From positions 992,001-1,056,000 of the forward strand of contig OZ037892.1 of the NCBI GenBank assembly GCA_964035575.1: 64,000 nucleotides of DNA, read 5' to 3'. This stretch comes from Rhynchopus sp. YZ270_cl-10. Its lineage: Eukaryota > Euglenozoa > Diplonemea > Diplonemida > Diplonemidae. Positions 44,351 to 56,039 of the stretch are shown here, piece after piece (the first letter of the stretch is position 1; every line of letters starts with the position of its first letter). Below the pieces are notes generated by a model. It searched no databases, was not told the DNA's origin, and saw nothing but the letters and a program-made list of their open reading frames with translations. Position numbers and translations under genes: made by a program.

Positions 44351-47300
44351 ATGACCATGCATACTGCTAAGCGGACAGGAAGGCGACGCCCCTGCTTGCC
44401 CCTGTTATTGCTCATTGTGCTCGCAGCAGTGCCCGCGACTGAGGCCACTGCACCTGCACCCACCTCCATCCGTCCAGCGAAGACACCACCTACACCTGCC
44501 CCTGAGACCCGAACACCTCCGGTGGCTGTGTCATCTGCGCCCACCACCGCCCCAGTTGTGTCCCCAGAGACATCCCCACCCACCTTCATTCGTCCAGCGA
44601 AGACTGCAACACCTGCCCCTCCTGCAGGTGAATCGCCTGCACCCACCTCCATCCGTCCAGCGAAGACACCACCTACACCAGCCCCTGAGACACGAACACC
44701 CCCGGCGGCTGTGTCATCTGCGCCCACCACCACCCCAGTCGAGTCCCCAGAGACATCCCCACCCACCTTCATTCGTCCAGCGAAGACTGCGGCACCTGCT
44801 ACATCATCACCACCAGCTCCCCGCCCTGAAACCACCTCAGCACCTCTGCCCACCGCCGTCTCCTCGATGACCGCTGCACCAACCACAGTACCCACCACCG
44901 CATCAGACACCACCACCACCCCAAGCACGCCACAAGCACCTCTCTCATGCGCAATGGTAGATGCCATACCCGCAACCGATACCATGACAGTCCTCACAGA
45001 GGCAGGCACAGACACCTCACGCGTTGCCGTGCGTGCCACTTCGACTGAGGTACCCGACATATTTTTGGTCAATCTTCTTGACACACATCCCGATGCTCGG
45101 GATGAGTCGGGCACTGTCTACGTTAACACAACGCCGCTTGGTTCCGATGTTTGCAGCAACCCTCTCACCCTCGCACCGTCCAGCCACGAGGCGTGCAGCA
45201 CCCCCACCTCCACAATCTTTTCCTTTACCATACACAAACCCGGAGTCTACGTCGTATGCCACAAGGCAAGCGGCCACAGCACCCTCATCTCCAACACCAC
45301 AGCCACCACGCTCCTTAAGGAGGGTATCATCGGTGCTTCTGTGACCACCCCTTCTGCGTTGATTGAACCTATTGTCGGAGAGACAGCAGTGCTCTCGGTG
45401 CGGGGTATCGGTTCGAACCTCTATGACGTGCGTATTGTGTCGGAAACGAATGCAGTGGTGCAGTCCACGAAGATGCAGGAAGAGTTTACAGGTTTGGTTG
45501 ATTCTGGTCTGTTTGTGGAGACCGCTTTCATGGGGTTTGCTCCGAATGAGGTGGGAATGCATTTTGTCAGCGATTTGCATGAAAATACCTTTAATTTCAC
45601 GGTACACAACGCATATCGTATGAAATTATCTCGCTGGTCCAGCACCATGAACGTTTTCAACTATAGTGATTACAGTGCAGAAAAATATGTAATCATCACC
45701 TCATATGACGTCGTGCAGTGGCATGCGGCGTTGTACGGCGTGCGTGGGTCTAATGAGTCCAACAAGCAAGGGGGTACTGTCATCCTTGATGGAAAGGTGT
45801 TATGGTTGCAGACGATGTACCCAGAGGATATAGTCGAGTTAGAAGGCATAGTGTTAAAGGGGGCGGTCGTCGTGCAGGCTACACCGTGGAGTTTGCGAGA
45901 ATGGCAGGGAGGTGGAACGGACTATGAAGCGGAAATGGAGTCAGTATACGTCCAATATATGACCCCACACACGATGTACAGCAACCCCCTCGCGAGCACC
46001 GCATATCGGAATCAAACCTGGGGCACAGCAGAGCTCCCCTCCTCAGCATCCATCCTGACAGCCCCGTTTCTGACCGTCTCCGATGGGGCGGTGTTTGAAG
46101 CCACAATATCATCTTCAGTCTCTTTACATTCCTCTCAAACAGTGTATTTCGCGATCCCACTGAAAACTGCGGGAAATGGAGGCACAGAGCACCCAACAAA
46201 CCGCGGGGTGCTCAACGCACATAGCCTCCACATTGGCCGTTCGGTGCACTGTTTGCCTCTCTTTTACCCACGCACAACAGATCTATCTTCGATCTGGCAA
46301 GGTGAGGTTCGTCCCTTTTCTATTGTATCCCCAGCTCCGCTTTCGGTAAGTGGTGATGTGACCATTGATGGGATGGAGGATGAGGTGATGCAAAGCATAG
46401 AACAAAGAACAGAGGTGACCATCCCTGATGAAATGCTAGCGAAGGCGGGGGCGGCGGATGTCTGTACCTCCATCGAAAGCAAAGCATATCCAGTAGTGTT
46501 GGGGGACCTCTTGGGGAAGGTCAGCAGTGGTGTGCATATCTCAGGAATGGAGGTAGGATCTGCAGTGCGGGTTGTTGTGTTGGAAGGCGCTGAGGTGGTG
46601 ATAGGGTTTGTGAAAGGTGGCGACATCGTGACGAATCTGGCGGGCAACGCGAACATGGCAATCTTAGGCCAGAACAGCACATCATTTTCTACAGAAACGA
46701 GAGAAGGGACACTCAGTTTTGGCGCAACAACAACAACGACTCAACACCTTTCTGCTTCCATCAACATCACCTCCGACCGCTTTTCCCTTTGCGGTGCGAC
46801 AGTGACAACCAAAATGGCCGCTTTAACCCCACAAACGACACTTTTTTTGAACGGCAGTTTCGAAGACACCTCTGTGGTCACAATAACCTCTGCGTCGGTG
46901 GTGCTGGCGGCGGGTGGGGTTCCATCGCCTCCCATCACCATCACCGCGGACACCGTTCTGTGGAACATTGAGGCCTTCCATTTTTCCACTGAAGTCACCT
47001 TTTTGCCTTTGGCAGGCCCTTTGGGACACCTCTCCTCAACGGAGAGCACCCTCGGTCTTTACGGCGACGCTGTCCACACCACAGAACCGAACACCGTGAA
47101 CATAAATAGTCATCTCAAGCAAACTGTAGTGTACGGGCGGGAAGAAACGGGGTTGGGAGTATCACAGAATATTGTAACCAACACTTTGGTTGTCCTAGAG
47201 AAGGTGGAATTTTCTGGGGAAATCGACATTTCTGCTTCCCCTAGTACAGTGAGTGGCGGAGACGTGTCACATGCTGTTTTCCTTGGTGCGTTGCAGATGA

Positions 47301-50300
47301 GGTGTGTCGCCTCTGCCTGTATCGCCCCTGCGAATACCATTGAGTTAGCTTCGACGGCGGTGTTGACGGTGACGAAACCCTCTGAGATGAAGGGTAGTTT
47401 TGTGGTCAGAGAAAACGCATCTTTGGCGCTGAATCTCCAAGCACCACAGACGCCTGGACCTGCCCTTACCCTTGGCAACCTCACCGTATATGGTGCGCTT
47501 CAAATTAGTGCAAATCAAAATAATGTTCGGGTAGAAAATTTTGCTCTGCACGGAAGCTATGCCGCGGTGTTCACCTGCAAGGAGGCTACGCTGGAGGTGG
47601 AGGGGGTAGCGAAGGTTATGGAAGGGGGTTCGTTTGTGCAGAATGGGGTGAGTCAATGGGAGGCGACGGAGTCTGTGGCAAGCTTGCTTCGTGCGTCGCA
47701 GATGGAGGTGGTGGAAACGGCGGTGTATAAGGGGGTCTCCTTCATAGGAACAGTGGTGTACAGTTTTGTTAGCGACGATGACGCTTTGTACATCAAGCTC
47801 GAAGCGCGCGGTGCTGGTACCGAGAACGTTCTTTCGCACATCCTTGCAGGGCCTTCAGCATTGCTTGTATTTGTTGTGTTTGCTTGCATGAATAGCTTTT
47901 GTGGCAGTCTGAAGAATCTGATTTCACGTCCAAAGGTTCACCCGGAGCTTCCGGTGAGAGTGTTGATTCGGCCAAACAACGCAGTGATGCTGCTTCAGTA
48001 TGTCTTTGAAGCTGCGATGTTCTGCGCCGTAGCGTTCCTGGAGAAGGTGCCGTGGGGGTGGGGGTTTCAAAAGGGTGTGCAGTCGTATGTGCTTCTCGAA
48101 GGGCTTCCCGAGGCGGTGTCTCTCCTGGGTGCTGTGCTTGCGTTTGTGTTGACCCTGTGTGCAGCCTCAAAATCGCTCTTTGGAAGGTCTTCTTTCGCTT
48201 CGCAGACGCTGGAGGCAAGGTTTTTTACTGGGTTTTATCAGATCGTGTCGTTTTTTGTGTTTCCGATATTGTTGTTGCTGGCACAGCCGTTGTCGTGCTC
48301 GATGATAGAGAGGGAAGGGCGTTATGTGTCTGTTATGACGCATTTTGAGGATATAGAGTGCTGGACAGATGCGCATTCTGATGTGGAGTCTGTGCTGCCG
48401 GTGCTGATATCTCTTGTAGCTGCGCCGGTGTTGATTTGTTGTACTTTCTTCGCAATGCACGAGATGGCAACACCCCTAGGCCATCCCCCATTTCTTGTGA
48501 GAGAGCTTCGTGTGAAAAAGACCTTTGAATGTGCAAGGTTTCTTTGCGTGTATATTCAGGTTCTGTTGGTGCGGTGTTATGCACAGGATAGAAGGGATCT
48601 TCAGAAGCTTCTTTGGGCCTCAGCGGGTCTCCAGCTTGCGTACTGTACCCTCTGCGCGACAACGTCGCCGTGCCTCTTTCAGAACGTTAACCGTATCAGA
48701 ACGGTACTTCAGTGCATTCCGTTTATTGCAGTAGTTTTGTCTGCGATTCTGGTTTCCACGCATAGCAACGAAGTGTTTTATTTTTCTTGCATTTCTGAGA
48801 ACATTCCTGCTTCTTGGATGCAGCTTTCCGCGGCAGCGACGGTGGTGGTGTTGCTCATTATTTGGTGTATCTTTGGTGGGAAAATCGGCAACGAAGGGAA
48901 CCCCTCGAATGACACGGAACGCTCAATCCTTGCAAAATCCGTTGCACTTCGGCGTCTCAGAGGGAGTATTGTCGATGCCAAACATAGGGCCTCCGCTGCA
49001 CTCCGCCCGGGCTCTTCTTCAACGCTTTACAGCGCCTCCCTGTGGGGTGAAGCACAACTCGAACGCACCAAAATCTCTGTCATGCACCAAACCTACAACA
49101 CCCAATGCGCCAAATTCCTCAGCCTCTGCGAACGCCTTGCCCTCCCTTACTACCTCAACGCACACCAAGAGAACCTCGCAGACGACCACAGGGAATACTC
49201 TTGGGTCGCCTTCTTCCACGCTCTCAACACAGAACCCACCGAGCAATACGAAGGCTGGGTCAAAGGACAGCTTCTTGGCCGCGGATCATTTGGTTCCGTA
49301 TACCTTGCACTTCTCCCTTTAGGTACCATTCTTGCAGTAAAAGTTGTAGAGCTGAACGACGCACCTAAACAACCGAGCGAAACCACCTTGGAAAAGCCGT
49401 TTCTCAACAAAGCGGATGCACAGCTATGCGAAGACATGTCGTCTCTCGATCTGCGAAGGGTCCAGCAAGAGGTGGAGTTCATCCGCGAGCTCGCCCATCC
49501 TAACGTCATTCAATACAAAACCTGTATTTTAGACTGTGCGGCAAGGTCGGCGTTTATCTTCATGGAGTACGCAGCGGGGGGGTCGTTGGCGTCGGTGGCG
49601 AAGAAGTGTGACCAAAAGCTTCCCGAGGCTGCCGTAGCGAGGTACATGAGGGATGTGCTCAACGGTGTTTCCTTTCTCCATGCGAAGGGCGTGATTCATA
49701 GGGATATTAAAGGTGAGAATGTGCTCCTAGACGGAGACAACGTTGCAAAGCTTGCTGATTTCGGGTGTTCGAAGGAGCTGGCAAGCGCAACTCAGGTGCA
49801 CGGGAGCATGGCAGGGTCGCCATACTGGATGGCCCCCGAAGTGCTGATCAATAAGGGTTACAACGCAAAGGCGGATATCTGGTCGACAGCGTGCACGGCG
49901 ATTGAGGTGTTGAATAGGTATGGGAGGGGGAAAATTTGGCAAAAAAAAAAAAAAATAATAATTTACAACAGAGGAGAGCTTCCGTGGAAGGAGCGCGACT
50001 CCGCCTTCGCTGTGATGCACTCGATAGCGCAGGGCGGCACCATGCCGGACAACCGCCCGGAGCAGCTCAGCGACGCCTGCGGGGAGTTCCTCGACAGGTG
50101 TTTCAACCGGAGTCTGGAGCTGCGTCCGAGCGCTGAGGTGTGTACCCCCTCCCCACCCCCTCCTCCCCCCTGGTTTTACGTGGTTTCATTGGCTTACGAT
50201 GCCACAAAGTAAAGCCCACTCTAAATTCTCAAATTTTCCAAAAAAAAAACCCCCCTACAGGAATGCCTCAGCCACCCTTGGCTTGCCGCAGCACCTACAC

Positions 50301-50617
50301 TGAAGGCTGCGAAGGCCTCTATCCAACAGGTCCGCTTTGAGGAGGAGATTGAGTACTTCACTGGCGGGTACTCTGTGCACAGCCTCTCCTCTGCCGCGTC
50401 GTCTGTTGCTGTGCCCATCGGGGAGTACATGGGGAGCACGCCGTCTGCGCTGTCTGAAGACGTCTTGAGCGTGCAGGCATCGGCCTGCGATGCGTACGGC
50501 AGCGCCCTTCCCCATGACGATGATGATGCAGGTCCCTACATACATAAAGACAACACCCCACCTCAGGAGATGACCGAGTTTCCCTCAGAAAATGACGACC
50601 TAATTCCTCTTGTTTGA
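44351..50617 (+). CDS. Multi-pass membrane receptor-like protein with MAPKKK-type kinase domain, 3 exons, 2029 aa
   Basis: CDS joins 44351-49917, 49972-50137 and 50261-50617. Residues 1-35 are a signal peptide (LPLLLLIVLAAVPATEA), followed by a Pro/Thr-rich stretch with two copies of a PTSIRPAKTPPTPAPETRTP block, then about 950 residues of beta-rich ectodomain. Hydrophobic segments lie between about 1165 and 1515. A linker leads to a kinase: GRGSFGSVY (G1643), AVKVV lysine 1664, HRDIKGEN (D1785), DFGCSK (D1803), GSPYWMAPEV, and RPSAEECLSHPWL across intron 2. All catalytic residues are present and the pattern is STE11/MAPKKK-like. The acidic C-terminal tail follows. It probably senses an extracellular signal and starts a kinase cascade (inference). 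The first in-frame ATG after the acceptor is 44,351; 44,357 is an alternative. Confidence 0.87.
49918..49971 (+). other. 54-nt intron, in frame and stop-free
   Basis: GTATGG...ACAACAG with a 15-nt A run. Read through, it would add 18 residues; spliced, it gives EVLN-RGELPW, the expected kinase spacing. Retention would not truncate the protein, so both forms could exist. Confidence 0.75.
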
Positions 50618-51420
50618 GATTGAAAAAGTAGGGGGGAATGTTGGGTCGCTTAGCGAATTCTTACGGAAGAATTCTCGAAGTGACTACCAACAGTCTCGAC
50701 TCGAACGTTCCACCCTATGCAATGAGCACGACCGAGATGTGTTTATACTTTAGTACGTTTTAACCATTCTGCGGAGGGTTGCAAGCCTTGGTGCAATATC
50801 AGAAGGACCCCCTTTTCCCTTCAGAACTACGAGAAACAGAAGTCCACGTTGGGGGAAGAATACCATCTTATATTCCGTTTTCAATAAAAAATGCCGAAAC
50901 AGTATGCTCGAATGTCATAGTAATGCATTGTAAAGTAACAAAAAAGCGATTCACGTGGGAGGGAGGCTCAGCAGAGTATATAAGACTCGGGGACCGGGGA
51001 CCCGGTTATTCTCAGCCAGACTGGGACATACCGGGGCCAGGACCGGGACCTGGACCTTGACCTGGACCGGGAACCTTGACCAGGACTGGGACCAGGACCC
51101 AGGGACCGGGGACCCGGCTTATTCTCTGCTGTGGAGGGAGGGAGGGGTACAAAGTCACCGTGGAAAATCCATTAGGGTGGGGGGTAGAGGGTCATGGGGG
51201 AGGAGGACAGACTTTGTTGGGGGTTATCAACGTTTCTTTGAATTTTTTGTTTTCTTTTTTGTGCCCCGCTTTTTTTTTTGGGGATATAATTTTGAGTGAA
51301 AAGATGCAAAATTAGTGTCTTCTCTTTTAGAAGCATTTTTATCCATCACTCTTTTTGTATACGTTATCACATTGTGTTATTCAGGTTTTTTTTTTTGAAA
51401 CAACAGTTTTTTTTTCTTCG
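50618..51420. other. 3' flank and GGGACC-rich repeat, no gene
   Basis: About 50,987-51,125 is built of GGACCGGGACCTGGACC-type variants bracketed by two copies of GGGACCGGGGACCCGG followed by TTATTCTC. Nothing else recognised. Confidence 0.55.
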
Positions 51421-51426
51421 CACTAC

Positions 51427-51660
51427 CCTACGGAGTGTCAGTACTGTAGGCGTTGGGGTAAATAGATGGGTGCAAAACGGTGCAGTTCTTTTGCACTATC
51501 AGCCTCACCTTGCAAAACCTCGATAAACGCTTGTGGGAAAGAGATGTGTATGCGTAGGGCGTATTCAGCCTGCGATCTGTCTTATTTTTCAGATGTGTGG
51601 CAGAGACACATCCATTTTCTCTTTTAGGTGACTAAACACGACTAAGGCAGCCGTCATCTG
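51427..51660 (+). repeat. Module cluster B-C-C-A
   Basis: B at 51,427-51,510 (CGGAGTGTCAGTACTGTAGG, GCACTATCAGCCTCACC), C at 51,541 and 51,590 (GATGTGTGGCAGAGACACAT), A at 51,627-51,660 (GGTGACTAAACACGACTAAG, degenerate). Confidence 0.6.
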
Positions 51661-53260
51661 CGCCAAATAGTGGCGTCGTGTGTGTTGATCAAATTTACCT
51701 TCTTTTTTTTTTGTGATTTTAAGACCATGACTGGCGTCGTACAGTCAGTTGAGGTGTATCAATTATCATTCTTTTTTCAACTCAAATACTTTTTGTTCTC
51801 CTGAATTGAAAATCCGGATAAAATGTCCAAAGTTCCCGATTGGGCCAAAGGTCCCAAGATTTGTCTGGTCCAACAATATTACAAAAAAAAGCGGAAAATG
51901 ATAAATTTTTTTCCACCTTTTTGAAATTTTTTCCTTTATGTCATTTCCCTCTCGTCCTCTAGCTTAAGCACTGTGGTTTTTTTTTTGCAGCCTAAAGTCT
52001 GTACTTGATTACCGAAAAATATTGTGTGAGGTGCTTTTGTGTCATGCACACGTGCCCACATACATCGGTGTGACAACTCAGTGTGTGGCGGTACCCTGCC
52101 AACGTAGAGGTGTGTGTGTGTTTGTGTACCTCTTTTTTTTTTCGTATTTTTTTTTTTTCAGCCTTTTCAAAAAGGGAAAAGGTCGTTGTTGTTGTTGTTT
52201 TGCTCCAACCATTTTGTTAGTATCTGCTTCGTTATTTTGTGTTCCCCCCCATCCAAAGCCCCCCGCCACATATTTTGGGCAACACTCAAGCACCGCACTC
52301 CAGAAAGGGTCCGCCAAAACCCTTGGTCTGTCAGTGCTGTGTCCTCCATTTTATTTGTTGATGTGTGGGCACGGAACGAATTTTGCATCTATTCGAATTT
52401 TTTCTTTTCTTTTTTTTTTACTTTTTACATCCCTCCCCCCTTTTTTTGACGAAAACCTCACATTCGTGTGTTACCAGAGTCGGCAAATATATATATTTAC
52501 TGGGGGAGGTTAAATACAAAACCTCCCCTTAAGGTGCCAATGTGCCACGGCTATAAAGGGAATATGAATTAGTATTTGACCCCCCCCAGTAAAAAAAACA
52601 GTGCTTTCCCGACGGAAAGTGTAAACCACCCTGCAAGGCACGTCACCCACTGTTATCCCACTTCCTCCACAACATTTTCTTGGTAACAGCCGTTCAATGT
52701 TACCAAGGTGCGCTGTCACGAGAGGGCTTTGTATTTCAAGTCAAGTTGATTTGTACTTGATATCTGTCACACTCGTTTTTTTTTTTCGGGGCAAAAAGAG
52801 GTTGCGTGATTCGCCGAGCGGTTGTGAACCGCCTCCGTTCTCTTACGGTACGGCGTCACATCCCACCCCCTTTTTGCATGATCTCGATGTTTTTGTGAGA
52901 CACTTCCATCTTTTCAAAGGTCTTTTTCATATAAGGTTCTCAATACAACACTGTTATGTTCCACATCCAACAAGCAAAATTAAACAGAGCCCAAAGCACT
53001 TTCAAAACATACAAAAAACATTTTCAAACACCCCCCCCCCTAGAGGGTCGCATTGGCTAACGTTTTTATGTAATTTTTATTATTTTTTTGCCGGTGGGCC
53101 ATTTCAGTGGTGACCCACACCCTGTGCCACCCCAAAAATGGGTTTCCGGGGGTTTTTGGGGGGTTTTGCGACAAAAAACGTGAAAAAACGAAAAAAAATG
53201 CGTTTTTATTGGTGTTTTCATGATTTTGTACTGTATACAGCCTATGATTGGAGGAATTTG
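51661..53260. other. Intergenic, module F, no supported gene
   Basis: Module F at 52,700-52,745 (TTACCAAGGTGCGCTGTCAC, TTTGTATTTCAAGTCAAG). Remaining sequence has T runs and short frames without support. Confidence 0.45.
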
Positions 53261-53263
53261 ACA

Positions 53264-54190
53264 TATTTGACCAAATAATTCAAACCAAGATCGGTTCGAA
53301 GGGTCCAAAAGGGTGCAGCCCGTCGAAATCAGGCCCACAGGACCCCCAGGAGTACGATTTCCACCGGAGAGTGACCCTAAGAGGCCTCTGGCGTCCCTAA
53401 TTTGGCATTTTCTGCCTCCCCCCACAGCCGTACATGTTGCTGCGCAGCTGAATCACTTCATCAGGACACGCCATGCATACGCCCTTGATCCGCTCCCCAT
53501 CCACGAACCTGCTCACGAACTCAGCAGCATTCTCAGACGCTTTTTGTAAGGGGGAGGTCGTTTCATATTTGTTACGCTTGACAGAGGAGGAGAAGTTGGG
53601 CAGTGAGGGGGGAGGGGTGAGGGGGGAGTTTTACACGCACATAGGCGGGCTCAGCGGGTCATATTCGACTCAATATTTCAAACCAAGATCGGTTCGAGGG
53701 GCCCAAAAGGGTGCAGCTCGTTGAAATCAGGCCCACAGGACCCCCAGGAGTACGATTTCCACTGGAGACTGGCCCCAAGAGGCCTCCGGCGGCCCTAATT
53801 TGGCATTTTTTAGCCCAAAACCGGCCCTACCCCCCTCTCTGGGGGGGAGGGCAAATTTTCACTCCTTTTCCCCATTTCTTATGCTTCTGAGTCCTCCAAA
53901 GGGTAAAAAACCGGTTCCGTTGGGTCCGCAGACCATTTTTGGGGGGGGTATGTACCAAAATTTGCACCATACCCTACTTTATGTGATGGTCATGGGCAAA
54001 GTCCCGGAGAGGACAGGCACTGGACAAGCACTGGACAAGCACTTTTTTTGACTCAAAAACTCAAAAAAAATCATTTGCAAGTGGTACAGAAGCCTGTTGG
54101 TCGTTGAAATCAGGTCCACAGGACCCCTGGGACCCGATTTGCACCAGAGAGTCACCAAAATAGACCTCTGGTGATCCAAAAAAATCAATT
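53264..54190. repeat. Three tandem copies of a ~400-bp module
   Basis: Units begin near 53,264, 53,664 and 54,062 and share GAAATCAGGCCCACAGGACC and CCAAGAGGCCTC-type blocks. Between the first two lies exon-like sequence. The third copy is more diverged. The modules end in C-rich tracts. Confidence 0.75.
53412..53542 (-). CDS. Exon-like minus-strand frame between repeat modules, unidentified
   Basis: On the minus strand, after TTACAAAAAG, the frame reads SENAAEFVSRFVDGERIKGV and continues MACPDEVIQLRSNM to a possible donor (ATGTACGG). The plus strand is also open here (ending SSILRRFL-stop) but is a less natural protein. Strand and gene are uncertain. Confidence 0.28.
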
Positions 54191-54564
54191 TTTTTGCTAA
54201 AAACCCATTTTTCCCCATTTTGGGGTAAAAGTCCATTTTTCACTAATTTTCCCCATTTTTGGTATTTCTGAGCCCACCAAAGTGTAAAAAAATGGTTTCA
54301 TTGGATCCTCCGAACATTTTTGGGGTGGGTATGTGTCTAGTTTTCCACGGGAAACGAGTTTCTATGTTGCAAAAAATTTTTATTTCACTTTTTGTGAAGA
54401 CAATGCGACCCCCTAACCCCCCCCCCCCTCTAGGCATACTTGTCCCCCCATTATGGGGAGGGGTAAAATATGGGGAAAATATGGGGGAAATATGGGGGAT
54501 TTTCCCCCCCATATTCCCCCATATTTTCCCCATATTTCCCCCATATTTTTTATGGGGGAATAGA

Positions 54565-54731
54565 TGTACTGGTGTACTGGTGTACTGGTGTACTGGTGTA
54601 CTGGTGTACTGGTGTACTGGTGTACTGGTGTACTGGTGTACTGGTGTACTGGTGTACTGGTGTACTGGTGTACTGGTGTACTGGTGTACTGGTGTACTGG
54701 TGTACTGGTGTACTGGTGTACTGGTGTACTG
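54565..54731. repeat. 8-bp satellite ACTGGTGT, ~21 copies
   Basis: Perfect tandem array; all frames are open because 8-bp units translate to an 8-residue period. Not coding. Confidence 0.95.
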
Positions 54732-54896
54732 CTTCTGTACGTTACTTACCTACCCACCCCTCCAACACAATTTTCGACGTTTCTCTGACGCATGAGGATT
54801 ACATGGTTGTAAGTCCCTATAAGAAGGGCAAACCTGCTGACGTTTTGGTATGGGCAGAAAGAAGAGTAACATTATGAGTTCCTCTCAGACTCCCCT

Positions 54897-55223
54897 GTTT
54901 TGCCACCGGTGTCAGGCATCAACAGGCCTAACCGCCCAGATGGTTTCAACACAAAGCTTCACGACATCGGGCCTTCCGGTGCCATCGATAAGGCCCTCGA
55001 CACAGACGGGTTAGCATTGCCCCTGCGTGAGCTCCTTAAAGGGCAAAACAGTCGGGAAGACACGGTGGTGAAAATCACCAAAAACCTGTTGGAGAAAAGC
55101 GTAGGCCCCCCGAATGGGGTAGGCTTAGAAAGCCTCTTCACAGGTGAAGCCGGAATATATCAACCGTCATTAGGCTCTTTGATCACTGATCTCAGGGGAG
55201 CAATCCCCTATCGATTAGAGTGA
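54897..55223 (+). CDS. Unidentified open frame upstream of the rRNA stub (possible terminal exon)
   Basis: A 109-codon frame of protein-like composition (RPNRPDGFNTKLHDIGPSG, EDTVVKITKNLLEKS) ends YRLE-stop, 5 bases before the SSU rRNA match. It may begin after the acceptor-like CCTCTCAG at 54,879-54,886. Upstream at 54,770-54,807 is another coding-like piece ending in a donor-like GTAAGT, but the two do not join in an obvious frame. No family recognised. Confidence 0.35.
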   Translation, partial: VLPPVSGINRPNRPDGFNTKLHDIGPSGAIDKALDTDGLALPLRELLKGQNSREDTVVKITKNLLEKSVGPPNGVGLESLFTGEAGIYQPSLGSLITDLRGAIPYRLE

Positions 55224-55228
55224 CAAGA

Positions 55229-55268
55229 AACCTGGTTGATCCTGCCAGTAGTCATATGCTTGTTTCAA
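55229..55268 (+). rRNA. 40-nt 5'-terminal fragment of SSU (18S) rRNA
   Basis: AACCTGGTTGATCCTGCCAG then TAGTCATATGCTTGTTTCAA is the universal start of eukaryotic 18S rRNA, including the TAGTCATATGCTTGT block. After this, GAACATGCG may be a few more diverged bases; then the sequence enters an 8-bp satellite. It is a pseudogene-like stub, not a working gene. Confidence 0.85.
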
Positions 55269-55296
55269 GAACATGCGTTTGACCTATAGCCCACTT

Positions 55297-55720
55297 ACTA
55301 GTACACTAGTACACTAGTACACTAGTACACTAGTACACTAGTACACTAGTACACTAGTACACTAGTACACTAGTACACTAGTACACTAGTACACTAGTAC
55401 ACTAGTACACTAGTACACTAGTACACTAGTACACTAGTACACTAGTACACTAGTACACTAGTACACTAGTACACTAGTACACTAGTACACTAGTACACTA
55501 GTACACTAGTACACTAGTACACTAGTACACTAGTACACTAGTACACTAGTACACTAGTACACTAGTACACTAGTACACTAGTACACTAGTACACTAGTAC
55601 ACTAGTACACTAGTACACTAGTACACTAGTACACTAGTACACTAGTACACTAGTACACTAGTACACTAGTACACTAGTACACTAGTACACTAGTACACTA
55701 GTACACTAGTACACTAGTAC
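55297..55720. repeat. 8-bp satellite ACTAGTAC, ~53 copies
   Basis: Perfect tandem array of a self-complementary 8-mer context (CTAG and GTAC palindromes), so each strand reads almost the same. Confidence 0.95.
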
Positions 55721-56039
55721 ACTATAGTACACTAGTACACTATAGTACACTAGTACACTATAGTACACTAGTACACTATAGTACACTAGTACACTATAGT
55801 ACACTAGTACACTATAGTACACTAGTACACTATAGTACACTAGTACACTATAGTACACTAGTACACTATAGTACACTAGTACACTATAGTACACTAGTAC
55901 ACTATAGTACACTAGTACACTATAGTACACTAGTACACTATAGTACACTAGTACACTATAGTACACTAGTACACTATAGTACACTAGTACACTATAGTAC
56001 ACTAGTACACTATAGTACACTAGTACACTAAGTACACTA
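55721..56039. repeat. 18-bp higher-order satellite derived from ACTAGTAC
   Basis: The unit TAGTACACTAGTACACTA repeats about 17 times, made of two 8-mers plus TA. It directly continues the simpler array, showing a new unit formed by a 2-bp insertion and amplified. Confidence 0.92.
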
